Assembly: GCF_039530285.1 (NCBI RefSeq)
Contig: NZ_BAAAOK010000015.1
Span: forward strand, 372,001-436,000
Direction of reading: 5' to 3'
Length of the DNA stretch: 64,000 nt
Origin: Actinomadura_C alba
Lineage (GTDB): Bacteria; Actinomycetota; Actinomycetes; Streptosporangiales; Streptosporangiaceae
Under the pieces are notes generated by a model, which was not told where the DNA came from, did not search any database, and saw only the letters and a program-made list of their open reading frames with translations. The position numbers were made by a program, and so were the translations under genes. Positions 47,618 to 56,398 of the stretch are shown here, piece by piece (positions within the stretch are counted from its first letter, which is position 1; each line of letters starts with the position of its first letter).

Positions 47618-48706
47618 ATGAGGGTTGTCCTGGCCGGCGGCGGAACCGCTGGACACATCGAACCCGCTCTTGCCCTTGCTGACGCGCTGCGCAGGGAGGA
47701 TCCGCGAGTCGAGATCACCTGCCTCGGCACGGAGCGTGGCCTGGAGAGCCGTCTGGTCCCGCAGCGCGGTTACGAGCTGGCGCTGATCCCGCCCGTTCCG
47801 CTGCCCCGTACGCTGACGCCCAGGCTGCTCACCGTTCCGGGCCGCCTGCGCGGTGCCATCAACGCGGCGGCGAGCGTGCTCGACCGGGCCCGGGCCGAGG
47901 TGCTCGTGGGGTTCGGCGGCTACGTTGCGACGCCCGGCTACCTCGCGGCGCGCAAGCGGAAAGTGCCGATCATCGTGCACGAGGCCAACCCGCGCGCGGG
48001 CCTGGCCAACCGGCTCGGCGCGCGCTTCACCGAGAACGTCGCGGTCTCCCATCGGGACTCCGCCCTGCCGCACGCCAGGTTCGTCGGCATCCCGCTGCGG
48101 CGTGAGATCACCAGCCTCGACCGGCTGGCCATGGGCGACAAGGCGCGTTCCTACTTCGGGCTCATGCCCGACCTGCCCACGTTGCTGATCTTCGGCGGCT
48201 CCCAGGGGGCGCGCTCGCTCAACCGCGCGGCGGTGGCCGCGGCACCGGCGTTCCGCGCGGCCGGCATCCAGGTCCTGCACATCGTGGGGCCCAAGAACAC
48301 CGAGGAGCCCGCGCCCGCCGACGGGCCGCAGTACGTCACGCTGCCGTACTGCGACCGGATGGACCTCGCCTACGCCGCCGCCGACGTGGCCATGTGCCGC
48401 GCGGGCGCGATGACCTGCGCGGAGCTCGCGGCCGTCGGGCTGCCGGCGGTGTACGTCCCGCTGCCGCACGGCAACGGCGAGCAGCGCCTCAACGCCGAGC
48501 CGATCGTCGCCGGCGGCGGTGGCCTGCTGGTGGACGACGCCGACCTGTCCCCGGAGTGGATCTTCGGCAACCTGCTGCCGATCCTGTCCAACGCCGACCA
48601 GGTCGCGCGGATGTCCGAGGCCGCGGCCCGGCTCGGCCGCAGGGACGCCGACGTCGCCCTCGCCCGGATGGTCTACGACGTGGTGCGGAGCAGGGGCGCC
48701 CAGTGA
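47618..48706 (+). CDS. murG: Lipid II synthase, UDP-GlcNAc transferase MurG
   Basis: 362 residues, GT-B fold. GGGTAGHIEPALALA near the N-terminus, GFGGYVATPGYLAA, HEANPRAGLANR, GGSQGARSLN, and the UDP-GlcNAc site CRAGAMTCAELAAVGLP. Adds GlcNAc to lipid I at the inner face of the membrane. Ribosome-binding site AAGGAGG 11 bases upstream. GTGA overlap with murC. Confidence 0.97.
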   Translation: MRVVLAGGGTAGHIEPALALADALRREDPRVEITCLGTERGLESRLVPQRGYELALIPPVPLPRTLTPRLLTVPGRLRGAINAAASVLDRARAEVLVGFGGYVATPGYLAARKRKVPIIVHEANPRAGLANRLGARFTENVAVSHRDSALPHARFVGIPLRREITSLDRLAMGDKARSYFGLMPDLPTLLIFGGSQGARSLNRAAVAAAPAFRAAGIQVLHIVGPKNTEEPAPADGPQYVTLPYCDRMDLAYAAADVAMCRAGAMTCAELAAVGLPAVYVPLPHGNGEQRLNAEPIVAGGGGLLVDDADLSPEWIFGNLLPILSNADQVARMSEAAARLGRRDADVALARMVYDVVRSRGAQ

Positions 48707-50121
48707 GCGCCGGCCACCCGGCCGGCGCCATACCGGCCGATCAACTGGGCAAGGTGCATTTCATCGCCATCGGCGGCGCGGGCATGTCGGGCATCGCCCG
48801 CATCATGCTGAAGCGCGGCATCGCCGTGTCCGGCAGTGACGCCCGCGACTCCGAACTGCTCGGCCAGTTGGGCGAGCTCGGCGCGAAGGTCTTCGTCGGG
48901 CACGCCGCCGAGCACGTCGGCGACGCCGACACGGTCGTGGTGTCCACGGCGATCCGCGAGGGCAACCCCGAGCTCGTCGTCGCGCGGGAACGCGGGCTGC
49001 GGGTGCTGCACCGCGCCGCGGCGCTGGCCTCGCTCATGGCGGGCCGCCGCGGCGTCGCCGTGGCCGGGACCCACGGCAAGACGACCACCACCTCGATGCT
49101 CACGGTGGCGCTGCAGCACGCCGGTGCCGACCCCGCCTACTGCATCGGCGGGCAGCTCGTCACCACCGGGCTCGGCGCCGACGAGGGCGGCGGAGACGTA
49201 TTCGTCGCCGAGGCCGACGAGAGCGACGGCTCGTTCCTCATGCTCACGCCGCACGTGGCGATCGTGACCAACGTCGAGGCCGACCACCTCGACAACTACG
49301 GGGGCTTCGAGAAGGTCAAGGAGAGCTTCGCGCGGTTCGTCGACCGGATCGAGCCGGGCGGGGTGCTGGTCGCCGGAGCCGACGATCCGGTCGCGCTGGA
49401 GGTTGCCGCACAGGGCAGGGCGCGCGGGCTCACGGTCCAGACCTACGGCGAGTCGCCCGACGCCGACCTGCGCATCACCGGCTTCAGCCCCCGCGGGCTG
49501 GGCTCCTGCTTCGAGATCAGCGGCCTCGGAACCGTCGAGCTGGCCGTGCCCGGCCGGCACAACGCGCACAACGCCACCGCGGTCGTCGGCGTGGCACTGG
49601 CGCTCGGACACGACTTCGCGACCGTGCGGGCGGGGCTGGCGGCGTTCGGCGGCGCGCGGCGCCGGCTCGAGCTCAAGGGCGAGGCCGGCGGAGCGCAACT
49701 GTTCGACAGCTACGCCCACCACCCGACCGAGCTCACCGCGGACCTCAGCGCCACCCGCGACTACGTGCGCGAGAAGGGCGCCGGCCGGATCGTCGCGGTC
49801 TTCCAGCCGCACCTCTACAGCCGCACCCGCTTCTTCGCCGACGAGTTCGGCGCGGCGCTCGGCCTCGCCGACGTCGTGGTGGTCATGGACGTCTACGGCG
49901 CGCGCGAGGACCCCGAGCCGGGCGTGACCGGCCGGCTCGTCGCCGACCGCGTGCGGCCCGGATCGGACGGGCGCGACGCTCCCGAGGTCGTTTACGCCCC
50001 GGCCTGGGACGATGTGCCCGCCACGGTCGCCGAGCTGGTCAGGGCCGGGGACGTCATCATCACGCTGGGCGCCGGCGACGTCACCCGGCTGGGCCCCCTC
50101 ATCCTCGACCGGTTGTGCTGA
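48703..50121 (+). CDS. murC: UDP-MurNAc L-alanine ligase
   Basis: 472 residues from GTG 48703. IAIGGAGMSGIA Rossmann-like motif, P-loop GTHGKTTTT at 122-130, EADESDGSFL, DHLDNYG, and YAHHPTEL near 335. First ligase of the Mur pathway. The open frame extends upstream into murG but is not MurC-like there. Its place between murG and ftsQ is the classical dcw order. Confidence 0.96.
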   Translation: MSAGHPAGAIPADQLGKVHFIAIGGAGMSGIARIMLKRGIAVSGSDARDSELLGQLGELGAKVFVGHAAEHVGDADTVVVSTAIREGNPELVVARERGLRVLHRAAALASLMAGRRGVAVAGTHGKTTTTSMLTVALQHAGADPAYCIGGQLVTTGLGADEGGGDVFVAEADESDGSFLMLTPHVAIVTNVEADHLDNYGGFEKVKESFARFVDRIEPGGVLVAGADDPVALEVAAQGRARGLTVQTYGESPDADLRITGFSPRGLGSCFEISGLGTVELAVPGRHNAHNATAVVGVALALGHDFATVRAGLAAFGGARRRLELKGEAGGAQLFDSYAHHPTELTADLSATRDYVREKGAGRIVAVFQPHLYSRTRFFADEFGAALGLADVVVVMDVYGAREDPEPGVTGRLVADRVRPGSDGRDAPEVVYAPAWDDVPATVAELVRAGDVIITLGAGDVTRLGPLILDRLC

Positions 50122-50247
50122 CGCGCGAGCCGTCCGCCGGGCGGCCGGCACCGGGGTACGGCGCGGTCGGCGTGGGATCCCGGGCTCCCGGCGGGGTTCG
50201 GGCCATCATCTAGGGGACTCACGGGAGCGGGTGGAACGGCGGCGGCG

Positions 50248-51012
50248 ATGACGGACACCGGTACGACGACGGGACCGGCCAGGGCGGAGCCTGCCGGGGA
50301 CCGGCCGCCCGGCGGCGCGGTGGGCCCTCGGCGGCCCAACCGCTGGAAGGTCATCTGCGTGGCCCTGCTGGTCGTCTGCGTGCTCACGACCGCCGCGTGG
50401 GTGCTGCTCGGCTCCCGGCTGCTGGTCGTCCGCGACGTGCACGTCACCGGAGTGAAGATCCTGCCCCGCGACCGCGTGGTGACGACGGCCAGGGTGCCGC
50501 TCGGCACTCCGATGGTCCGGATGGACACCGACGTGATACGCGACCGTGTCGAGCGGCTTCCCGAGGTCGAGTCGGCGAGCGTGGTGCGGCGGTGGCCGGC
50601 GACGGTACGGATCGTCGTCAGGGAACGGGTGCCGGTCGTCGTGGTGGAGCGCGCGCACAAGTTCTACGAGATGGACCGGTACGGCGTGATCGTGGTCACC
50701 ACCTCGCGTCGGCCGGCCGGTCTGCCGACGCTCATGGTGGCGAATCCGAGCGCGGCCGACCCGGCGACCGCGGCGGCGTTGAGAGTGCGGGGCGACCTGC
50801 CCGCCCGGTTCGCCCGGCGGCTGGCCCAGATCGAGGCGTCCAGCCCCGAGTCGGTCACCCTGCGCTTCAAGTCGGGGACGACGGTCGTGTGGGGGGCCGC
50901 GGAGCGGTCCGAAGAGAAGGTGCGGCTGATCGACGCCCTGCTGGCCACGCCCGAGGGGCGAGCGGCTCGTATCGTCGACGTCAGCTCGCCCGAGGTCGTC
51001 ACGACACGATGA
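50248..51012 (+). CDS. ftsQ: FtsQ/DivIB cell division protein
   Basis: 254 residues: a Pro/Arg-rich cytoplasmic N-terminus, one membrane helix (about 33-52), the POTRA domain (VVRDVHVTGVKILPRDRV to about 125) and the beta domain with VVVVERAHKFYEMDRYGV. Links FtsL/DivIC to the divisome. It follows murC by 126 bases and is followed by a perfect hairpin at 51073-51093. Confidence 0.92.
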   Translation: MTDTGTTTGPARAEPAGDRPPGGAVGPRRPNRWKVICVALLVVCVLTTAAWVLLGSRLLVVRDVHVTGVKILPRDRVVTTARVPLGTPMVRMDTDVIRDRVERLPEVESASVVRRWPATVRIVVRERVPVVVVERAHKFYEMDRYGVIVVTTSRRPAGLPTLMVANPSAADPATAAALRVRGDLPARFARRLAQIEASSPESVTLRFKSGTTVVWGAAERSEEKVRLIDALLATPEGRAARIVDVSSPEVVTTR

Positions 51013-51072
51013 GTGACACGCGCTCGACGCGGGGATGCGGGACGCCGGACCGTTGATGCGAGACGCTGTGAC

Positions 51073-51093
51073 GGGCGACACCGTGTGTCGCCC
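51073..51093 (+). terminator. Hairpin after ftsQ
   Basis: Perfect 9-bp stem GGGCGACAC / GTGTCGCCC with a CGT loop, 60 bases after the ftsQ stop and 340 bases before ftsZ. It is probably a terminator or attenuator separating the upstream dcw transcript from ftsZ. No T-run follows. Confidence 0.65.
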
Positions 51094-51229
51094 TCCGCCT
51101 TGGAGGTGTTCCATGGGGCAGGCTGGGAAGATCGGTTCGTGATCTGGGGAGGTACGGGGGTGCGGCGGCTCATCAACCGGGGCAACCCGGACCCACCGCG
51201 ACACGCCGGTTCAGTTCGTGCCGGGTTAG

Positions 51230-51305
51230 TTGACCCTGGAGGTTGACCGCACCTACTGTCCGTATCAGCCTTCAGGTTGACATAACTGTAAGCCTCAACT
51301 TGAGG
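51230..51305 (+). promoter_or_regulatory. ftsZ upstream control region
   Basis: TTGACC (51230-51235), 18-bp spacer, TACTGT (51254-51259) forms a good sigma-70-type promoter. Two more GTTGAC motifs follow, at 51242-51247 (GTTGAC then C) and 51276-51281 (GTTGAC then A), and a 13-bp palindrome CCTCAA-C-TTGAGG lies at 51293-51305. The three GTTGAC copies and the palindrome look like binding sites or extra -35 elements. The gap 51013-51432 holds no gene. Separate ftsZ promoters are well known in sporulating actinobacteria. Confidence 0.55.
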
Positions 51306-51432
51306 GTGAGGGTTGGGAACGGCGGCGGCCGGCCCGGCCCACGAGAAATGACCAGGTCAGCAACACCGCGGCGGTACCGGTTCACGGACTGGGCCGGCCG
51401 GTTCGATAGAACGAGCGGAAAGGCCCCTCGTC

Positions 51433-52770
51433 GTGGCAGCACCGCAGAACTACCTCGCGGTCATCAAGGTCGTCGGCATCGGCGGCGGCGGCGTCAATGC
51501 CGTCAACCGGATGATCGAGGAGGGTCTCAAGGGCGTCGAGTTCATCGCGATCAACACGGACGCCCAGGCGCTGCTGATGAGTGACGCCGACGTCAAGCTG
51601 GATGTCGGCCGAGAGCTCACCCGCGGTCTCGGCGCCGGAGCCAACCCCGATGTGGGCCGCAAGGCCGCCGAGGACCACCGGGAGGAGATCGAGGAGGTCC
51701 TCAAGGGCGCCGACATGGTCTTCGTCACGGCCGGCGAGGGCGGCGGCACCGGCACCGGCGGGGCGCCCGTGGTGGCCAACATCGCGCGCTCGCTCGGGGC
51801 CCTCACGATCGGTGTCGTCACGAGGCCCTTCAGCTTCGAGGGCAAGCGCCGGGCGATGCAGGCCGAGGCCGGCATCGAGACGCTGCGCGACGAGGTCGAC
51901 ACCCTCATCGTCATCCCCAACGACCGGTTGCTGTCGATCTCCGATCGCCAGGTCAGCGTGCTCGACGCCTTCAAGGCCGCCGATCAGGTCCTCCTGTCCG
52001 GTGTGCAGGGCATCACCGACCTGATCACGACACCCGGTCTGATCAACCTCGACTTCGCCGATGTGAAGTCGGTCATGTCCGGTGCCGGCTCGGCGCTCAT
52101 GGGCATCGGCTCGGCCCGCGGCGACGACCGGTCGGTGGCGGCCGCCGAGATGGCCATCTCCAGCCCGCTGCTCGAGGCGAGCATCGACGGTGCGCACGGC
52201 GTGCTGCTGTCCATCTCCGGTGGGTCGGACCTCGGCCTCTTCGAGATCAACGAGGCCGCTCAGCTGGTCTCCAACGCGGCCGCTCCCGACGCGAACATCA
52301 TCTTCGGCGCCGTCATCGACGACGCCCTCGGCGACGAGGTCCGGGTGACCGTCATCGCGGCGGGGTTCGACGAGGGCGCGCCGTCCAAGCCGGCGCCGAT
52401 GCCGGTCGCGCAGAGCCAGCGGGCGGCGCAGCCCGCCCGGCCCGCCCCTCCGCCGCCACGTCCCGCGCCGCCGCCGGCCGCTCCGGCGGTGCCCGTCTCC
52501 TCCGTCGTCTCCGACTCCGCCGCGCCGCGGCCGGTGCCGCAGGACGACGAGGTGCCCGAGCACGGCGAGCGGTCGCAGGGCGGCGAGCAGTCGGCCGCCC
52601 AGTCCGACGACATCGACGAGCGTGAGGCGCAGAGCGCAGCGCGCCCTAAGGTGCCGCGGCCGGCGTCGGAGCCGTCCGCGGCGAGCGTCACCGCTAGTGA
52701 GCCGGTCCGGCGGCGCCCGGTCGTCTTCGACGAGGACGACGACCTCGACGTGCCCGACTTCCTGAAGTAG
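51433..52770 (+). CDS. ftsZ: Cell division GTPase FtsZ
   Basis: 445 residues. GTP-binding GGGTGTGG at 103-110, N-terminal VVGIGGGGVNAVNRM, T3/T7 regions intact. The GTPase and C-terminal subdomains end near 318. An unusually long linker of about 115 residues rich in Pro, Ala, Glu and Arg leads to the C-terminal peptide DDLDVPDFLK, which docks SepF and other partners. GTG start with GGAAAGG 8 bases upstream. Forms the Z ring. Confidence 0.98.
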   Translation: MAAPQNYLAVIKVVGIGGGGVNAVNRMIEEGLKGVEFIAINTDAQALLMSDADVKLDVGRELTRGLGAGANPDVGRKAAEDHREEIEEVLKGADMVFVTAGEGGGTGTGGAPVVANIARSLGALTIGVVTRPFSFEGKRRAMQAEAGIETLRDEVDTLIVIPNDRLLSISDRQVSVLDAFKAADQVLLSGVQGITDLITTPGLINLDFADVKSVMSGAGSALMGIGSARGDDRSVAAAEMAISSPLLEASIDGAHGVLLSISGGSDLGLFEINEAAQLVSNAAAPDANIIFGAVIDDALGDEVRVTVIAAGFDEGAPSKPAPMPVAQSQRAAQPARPAPPPPRPAPPPAAPAVPVSSVVSDSAAPRPVPQDDEVPEHGERSQGGEQSAAQSDDIDEREAQSAARPKVPRPASEPSAASVTASEPVRRRPVVFDEDDDLDVPDFLK

Positions 52771-53513
52771 TGGTCGCACGCGTCGGCCTCGGTGAGGGCA
52801 TCGGAGCGGCCTTCACCGACCGAGAGGGTGGCACGAGCTCCGCGCCGTACGACTCGCTCAATCTGGGCGGTGCGGTCGGCGACGACGCCGAGGTGGTCCG
52901 CAAGAACCGCACTCTCGCCGAAGAGGCCCTCGGGACATCGCCCGGCCGTACGGTCTGGATGCGCCAGGTGCACGGCGCGGACATCGCGGTGGCCACCGGG
53001 CCGCTGCTTCCCGAGCCCGGACAGGCCGATCCGCCCGGCGTCGACGGTGTGCTGACCACCGAACCGGGCCTGGCGCTCGGGGTGCTCGTGGCCGACTGCG
53101 CGCCGATCCTGCTCGCCGACCCGGTGGCCCGCGTGGTGGGTGCCGCGCACGCCGGACGTCCCGGCACCGCAGCCGGGGTGGTGCCCGCCCTTCTGGCGGC
53201 GATGCGCGAGCACGGCGCCGAGCCCGGCCGGGTGCGCGCCGCGATCGGCCCCGCCGTGTGCGGAGACTGCTACGAGGTGCCCGCCGGCCTGCGCGACGAG
53301 GTCGCCGCCGTCGTGCCGGAGGCCTACGCCACGACCCGCGCCGGCACGCCGGGCCTGGACATCCGCGCGGGTGTCACCGCCCAGCTGCGCGCGGCGGGGG
53401 TCGTCGAGATCTCGCGTGACCGGCGGTGCACGATGGAGTCCCCGGAGCTGTTCTCCTACCGCCGTGACGGACGAACCGGGCGATTCGCCGGTTTCGTCTG
53501 GCTCAGGCCATGA
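52770..53513 (+). CDS. pgeF: Peptidoglycan editing factor PgeF (YfiH/laccase-domain family)
   Basis: 247 residues. The zinc/active site His68 (RQVHGAD), Cys110 (VADCAPILL) and His127 (GAAHAGRPG) is complete. In many homologues the last motif reads HAGWRG; here the Trp is replaced (HAGRPG). Some members are purine nucleoside phosphorylases or adenosine deaminases. E. coli PgeF corrects L-Ser misplacement in peptidoglycan stems. GTG overlaps the ftsZ TAG by one base. Confidence 0.93.
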   Translation: MVARVGLGEGIGAAFTDREGGTSSAPYDSLNLGGAVGDDAEVVRKNRTLAEEALGTSPGRTVWMRQVHGADIAVATGPLLPEPGQADPPGVDGVLTTEPGLALGVLVADCAPILLADPVARVVGAAHAGRPGTAAGVVPALLAAMREHGAEPGRVRAAIGPAVCGDCYEVPAGLRDEVAAVVPEAYATTRAGTPGLDIRAGVTAQLRAAGVVEISRDRRCTMESPELFSYRRDGRTGRFAGFVWLRP

Positions 53514-53606
53514 TGGCGTGAGGTGTAGGAGATGGCCGGAGACGGCCTGACGCCTGCGAGAAATGACGGGCCGGCCGTCGCGCCCCCCGAGCCGGAGGCA
53601 GGGCAA

Positions 53607-54323
53607 GTGACCGCAGAACCATCCGGCGACCGCCGCGAGACGATCAGAGCGAATCTCCGGGCCGTTCGCGAACGGATCTCCGCCGCGTGCGAGACCGTGG
53701 GCCGCGACCCGCGTGAGATCACTCTGATCGCCGTGACGAAGACGTTCCCGGCCTCGGACGTCCGCCTGCTCGCGGACCTGGGGGTGACGGACGTCGGCGA
53801 GAACCGCGACCAGGAGGCGGCCGCCAAGGCGGCGGAGTGCGCCGGCCTGCCGCTGACCTGGCATTTCGTGGGCCGGCTGCAGACCAACAAGGTACGGTCG
53901 GTCGCCGCGTACGCCGACGTCGTGCACTCCGTGGACCGGCCGAGGCTGGTCAGCGCGCTCTCCACGGCGGCCGTACGCGCCGGACGCGCGCTCCGCTGCC
54001 TGGTGCAGGTCTCGCTCGAGTCGGGGGCCGAGAGCCGGGGCGGTGCCGCGCCCGCCGACGTGCCCGCCCTCGCCGACGCGGTGGCGGCGGCGGACGGGCT
54101 GGAACTCGGGGGCGTGATGGCCGTCGCGCCGCTCGGCGCCGATCCGGCACCGGCCTTCGCCCGGCTCGCCGACACCGCGCACGCGCTCCGGGCCGCCCAC
54201 CCGGCCGCGACGATCGTTTCGGCCGGTATGAGCGGAGACCTGGAGCAGGCGATCGCGTGTGGCGCGACACACGTGCGGGTTGGTACGGCGTTGCTCGGTG
54301 GCCGACAGGCAATCGTCAGGTAA
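53607..54323 (+). CDS. PLP homeostasis protein (YggS/PLPBP family)
   Basis: 238 residues from GTG 53607, which has GGAGG 7 bases upstream and gives the family length. ATG 53532 is the alternative and adds 25 disordered residues. PLP-binding K45 in IAVTKTFPAS, then GENRDQEA, WHFVGRLQTNK, HSVDR and SAGMSGDLEQAI. In most homologues the second motif reads GENYVQE; here RDQ replaces YVQ. Buffers free pyridoxal phosphate; conserved beside sepF but not required for division itself. Confidence 0.93.
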   Translation: MTAEPSGDRRETIRANLRAVRERISAACETVGRDPREITLIAVTKTFPASDVRLLADLGVTDVGENRDQEAAAKAAECAGLPLTWHFVGRLQTNKVRSVAAYADVVHSVDRPRLVSALSTAAVRAGRALRCLVQVSLESGAESRGGAAPADVPALADAVAAADGLELGGVMAVAPLGADPAPAFARLADTAHALRAAHPAATIVSAGMSGDLEQAIACGATHVRVGTALLGGRQAIVR

Positions 54324-54436
54324 TGTCCCCCCAAGTGGGCTCCGCCGGACAGGAGCGGAGGCCCGCGGATCCGAGTATCAGTCGGCGGGCGATCGCCGGA
54401 GACAGGTCTGCATCAGAGAGGTCGACGGAGGGACAT

Positions 54437-54955
54437 ATGGCCAGCGCGATGCGCAAGATGGCGGTCTACCTCGGCCTCGTCGAGGACGACCGCTACGACG
54501 ATGACTACGACGACTATGACGTCTACGACGACGAGGCCGCCGAGCGGCGTCGCGCCGGGGAAGAACCCACCGGTCAACCGGCCCGCGCGGCGGAGCCCGG
54601 CGACCGCGAGCACGGTCACGCTCCGTCGCCGGTCGAGCGGCGCACCGTGGCAATCTACGACTCGGCTACCACTGACCTTGCGCGCATCACTACGCTGCAC
54701 CCCAGAACGTACAACGAAGCGAGAACCATCGGGGAGCACTTCCGTGAGGGCACACCAGTGATCATGAACCTGACCGAGATGGTCGACAGTGACGCCAAGC
54801 GTCTGGTCGACTTCGCGGCAGGTCTCGTGTTCGGCCTACATGGGAGCATCGAGCGTGTTACGAACAAGGTGTTCCTGTTGTCGCCGGCCAATGTCGAGGT
54901 GACCGCGGAGGACAAAGCCCGGATGGCAGAACGTGGATTCTTCAACCAGAGCTGA
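54437..54955 (+). CDS. sepF: SepF, membrane anchor of the Z ring
   Basis: 172 residues. The N-terminal amphipathic helix (MASAMRKMAVYLGLVED) for membrane binding, an acidic Asp/Tyr stretch (about 20-36), a linker, and the C-terminal dimer-forming SepF core (VIMNLTEMVDSDAKRLVDF...). In actinobacteria, which lack FtsA and ZipA, SepF ties the FtsZ C-terminal peptide to the membrane. GGAGGG 4 bases upstream of the ATG. Confidence 0.95.
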   Translation: MASAMRKMAVYLGLVEDDRYDDDYDDYDVYDDEAAERRRAGEEPTGQPARAAEPGDREHGHAPSPVERRTVAIYDSATTDLARITTLHPRTYNEARTIGEHFREGTPVIMNLTEMVDSDAKRLVDFAAGLVFGLHGSIERVTNKVFLLSPANVEVTAEDKARMAERGFFNQS

Positions 54956-54970
54956 CCGCCACATGCGAGA

Positions 54971-55261
54971 GTGCCCGTGACAACTGTTGGAACCGTGCTG
55001 AGCGCGCTGCTGTACCTCTTCCTCCTACTGCTCATCGGGAGGTTGGTCCTCGAGACGCTGCAGTCCTTCGCGCGGCAGTGGCGTCCAAAGGGGGTGGTGC
55101 TGGTGCTGGCCGAGGTCACGTACACGGTCACCGACCCACCGCTGAAGTTGCTGAGACGGTTCATCCCACCCCTGCGTCTGGGGAACGTGGCGTTGGACCT
55201 CAGCTTCATGGTGCTCTTCTTCGTGGTCTACATCATGATCATCTTCGTGGAGGGGCTCTGA
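54971..55261 (+). CDS. YggT-family membrane protein (SepG-like position)
   Basis: 96 residues, two membrane helices (about 9-30 and 72-93) with the loop TDPPLKLLRRFIPPLRLGNVALDLS typical of YggT. Lies between sepF and divIVA, where Streptomyces SepG is found, a protein that helps place SepF and FtsZ. The start may be GTG 54971 or GTG 54977, two codons later. Confidence 0.9.
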   Translation: MPVTTVGTVLSALLYLFLLLLIGRLVLETLQSFARQWRPKGVVLVLAEVTYTVTDPPLKLLRRFIPPLRLGNVALDLSFMVLFFVVYIMIIFVEGL

Positions 55262-55311
55262 TCGGATACCGTCCTTTGGGACAAGACTCCAAGCGCGCCA
55301 AGGAGACGAAC

Positions 55312-56211
55312 ATGCCGTTGACACCCGCCGACGTGCGGAACAAGCAGTTCAGTACCACCCGGCTGCGGCCGGGCTACGACGAAGAGGAGGTCGACGCCTT
55401 CCTCGACGAGGTAGAGGCGGAACTCGACCGGCTCATCCAGGAGAACGAGGAGCTGCGGGCGAAGCTGGCCGAGTGCCTGCGCGGCAAGGTGCCAGCGATG
55501 GCGGCGCCGATCGTCGAGCCGAAGCCCGACATCTCGCCGATCCCCGAGCCCCCGCGGCCCGAGCCCAAACCCGAGCCCGAACCCTCTATCGGCCTCAGCA
55601 TGGCGCCGACCAGCGAAGACAACATGGACACGGCCGCGCGGGTGCTCGCCCTCGCGCAGCAGACCGCCGACCAGGCGATCGCCGACGCCCGCAGGGAGGC
55701 CGACGAGACGCTCGGCCGCGCGCGCCGGGAGGCCGAGGAGATCCTCGGCAAGGCCCGTCGCCAGGCCGACCAGGTCGTGAGCGAGGCGCGCTCCCGCGCC
55801 GAGGGGCTCGACCGCGACGCCCAGGAGCGGCACCGCCAGGTCATGGGTTCGCTCGTGCAGCAGCGCGAGGAGCTCGAGCGCGAGGTGGACAACCTGCGTG
55901 CCTTCGAGCGCGAGTACCGAAGCCGCCTCAAGGCGTATCTCGAGGGGCAACTCCGCGAACTCGACGCCAACACCAACGACAGTGGTGCGTTCCCGACCGG
56001 GCCGAATCCCAGTGGGCCGCAGACCGCTCCGCAGAACGCGATTCAGCACGTCGAGAGCCGTAACGGGCAGCCGGGTGGTCCCTCCGCGACCGGTCCGACG
56101 CCGTTCCCGCCGCCGCCGGCCGAGCCGCCTCAGCACATCCAGCACGCGCAGCACAGCAGCACTGGTGCATTCCACTCGGTCGGCGACAATCCTCCGCACG
56201 AGAGGCGCTGA
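55312..56211 (+). CDS. divIVA: DivIVA/Wag31 polar growth protein
   Basis: 299 residues. The conserved N-terminal membrane-curvature domain (LTPADVRNKQFSTTRLRPGYDEEEVDAFLDEVE-like, residues 3-35), a first coiled coil, a Pro/Glu-rich hinge (about 65-95), a long second coiled coil (105-225, heptads of Ala/Glu/Arg), and a Pro/Gly/His tail. It marks cell poles and directs tip growth. AAGGAGA 5 bases upstream. Last gene of the dcw cluster. Confidence 0.96.
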   Translation: MPLTPADVRNKQFSTTRLRPGYDEEEVDAFLDEVEAELDRLIQENEELRAKLAECLRGKVPAMAAPIVEPKPDISPIPEPPRPEPKPEPEPSIGLSMAPTSEDNMDTAARVLALAQQTADQAIADARREADETLGRARREAEEILGKARRQADQVVSEARSRAEGLDRDAQERHRQVMGSLVQQREELEREVDNLRAFEREYRSRLKAYLEGQLRELDANTNDSGAFPTGPNPSGPQTAPQNAIQHVESRNGQPGGPSATGPTPFPPPPAEPPQHIQHAQHSSTGAFHSVGDNPPHERR

Positions 56212-56398
56212 GATTGTGACGTCGCGCGGAGTATGGAACTCTCGTTGAGCCGACAGTCATGCCGTGCTCGTGAGAGGCGCGACAGCCGGTAAGGTCCGCC
56301 ATCGGCCGTGCCGCGGATGTCGCCGACATCACGCCGGCGCTCATGGCCGACGCGACTCCATCGGGCTGGCGCTTGTCCTGTAGAGGGAGAGAGACCCT

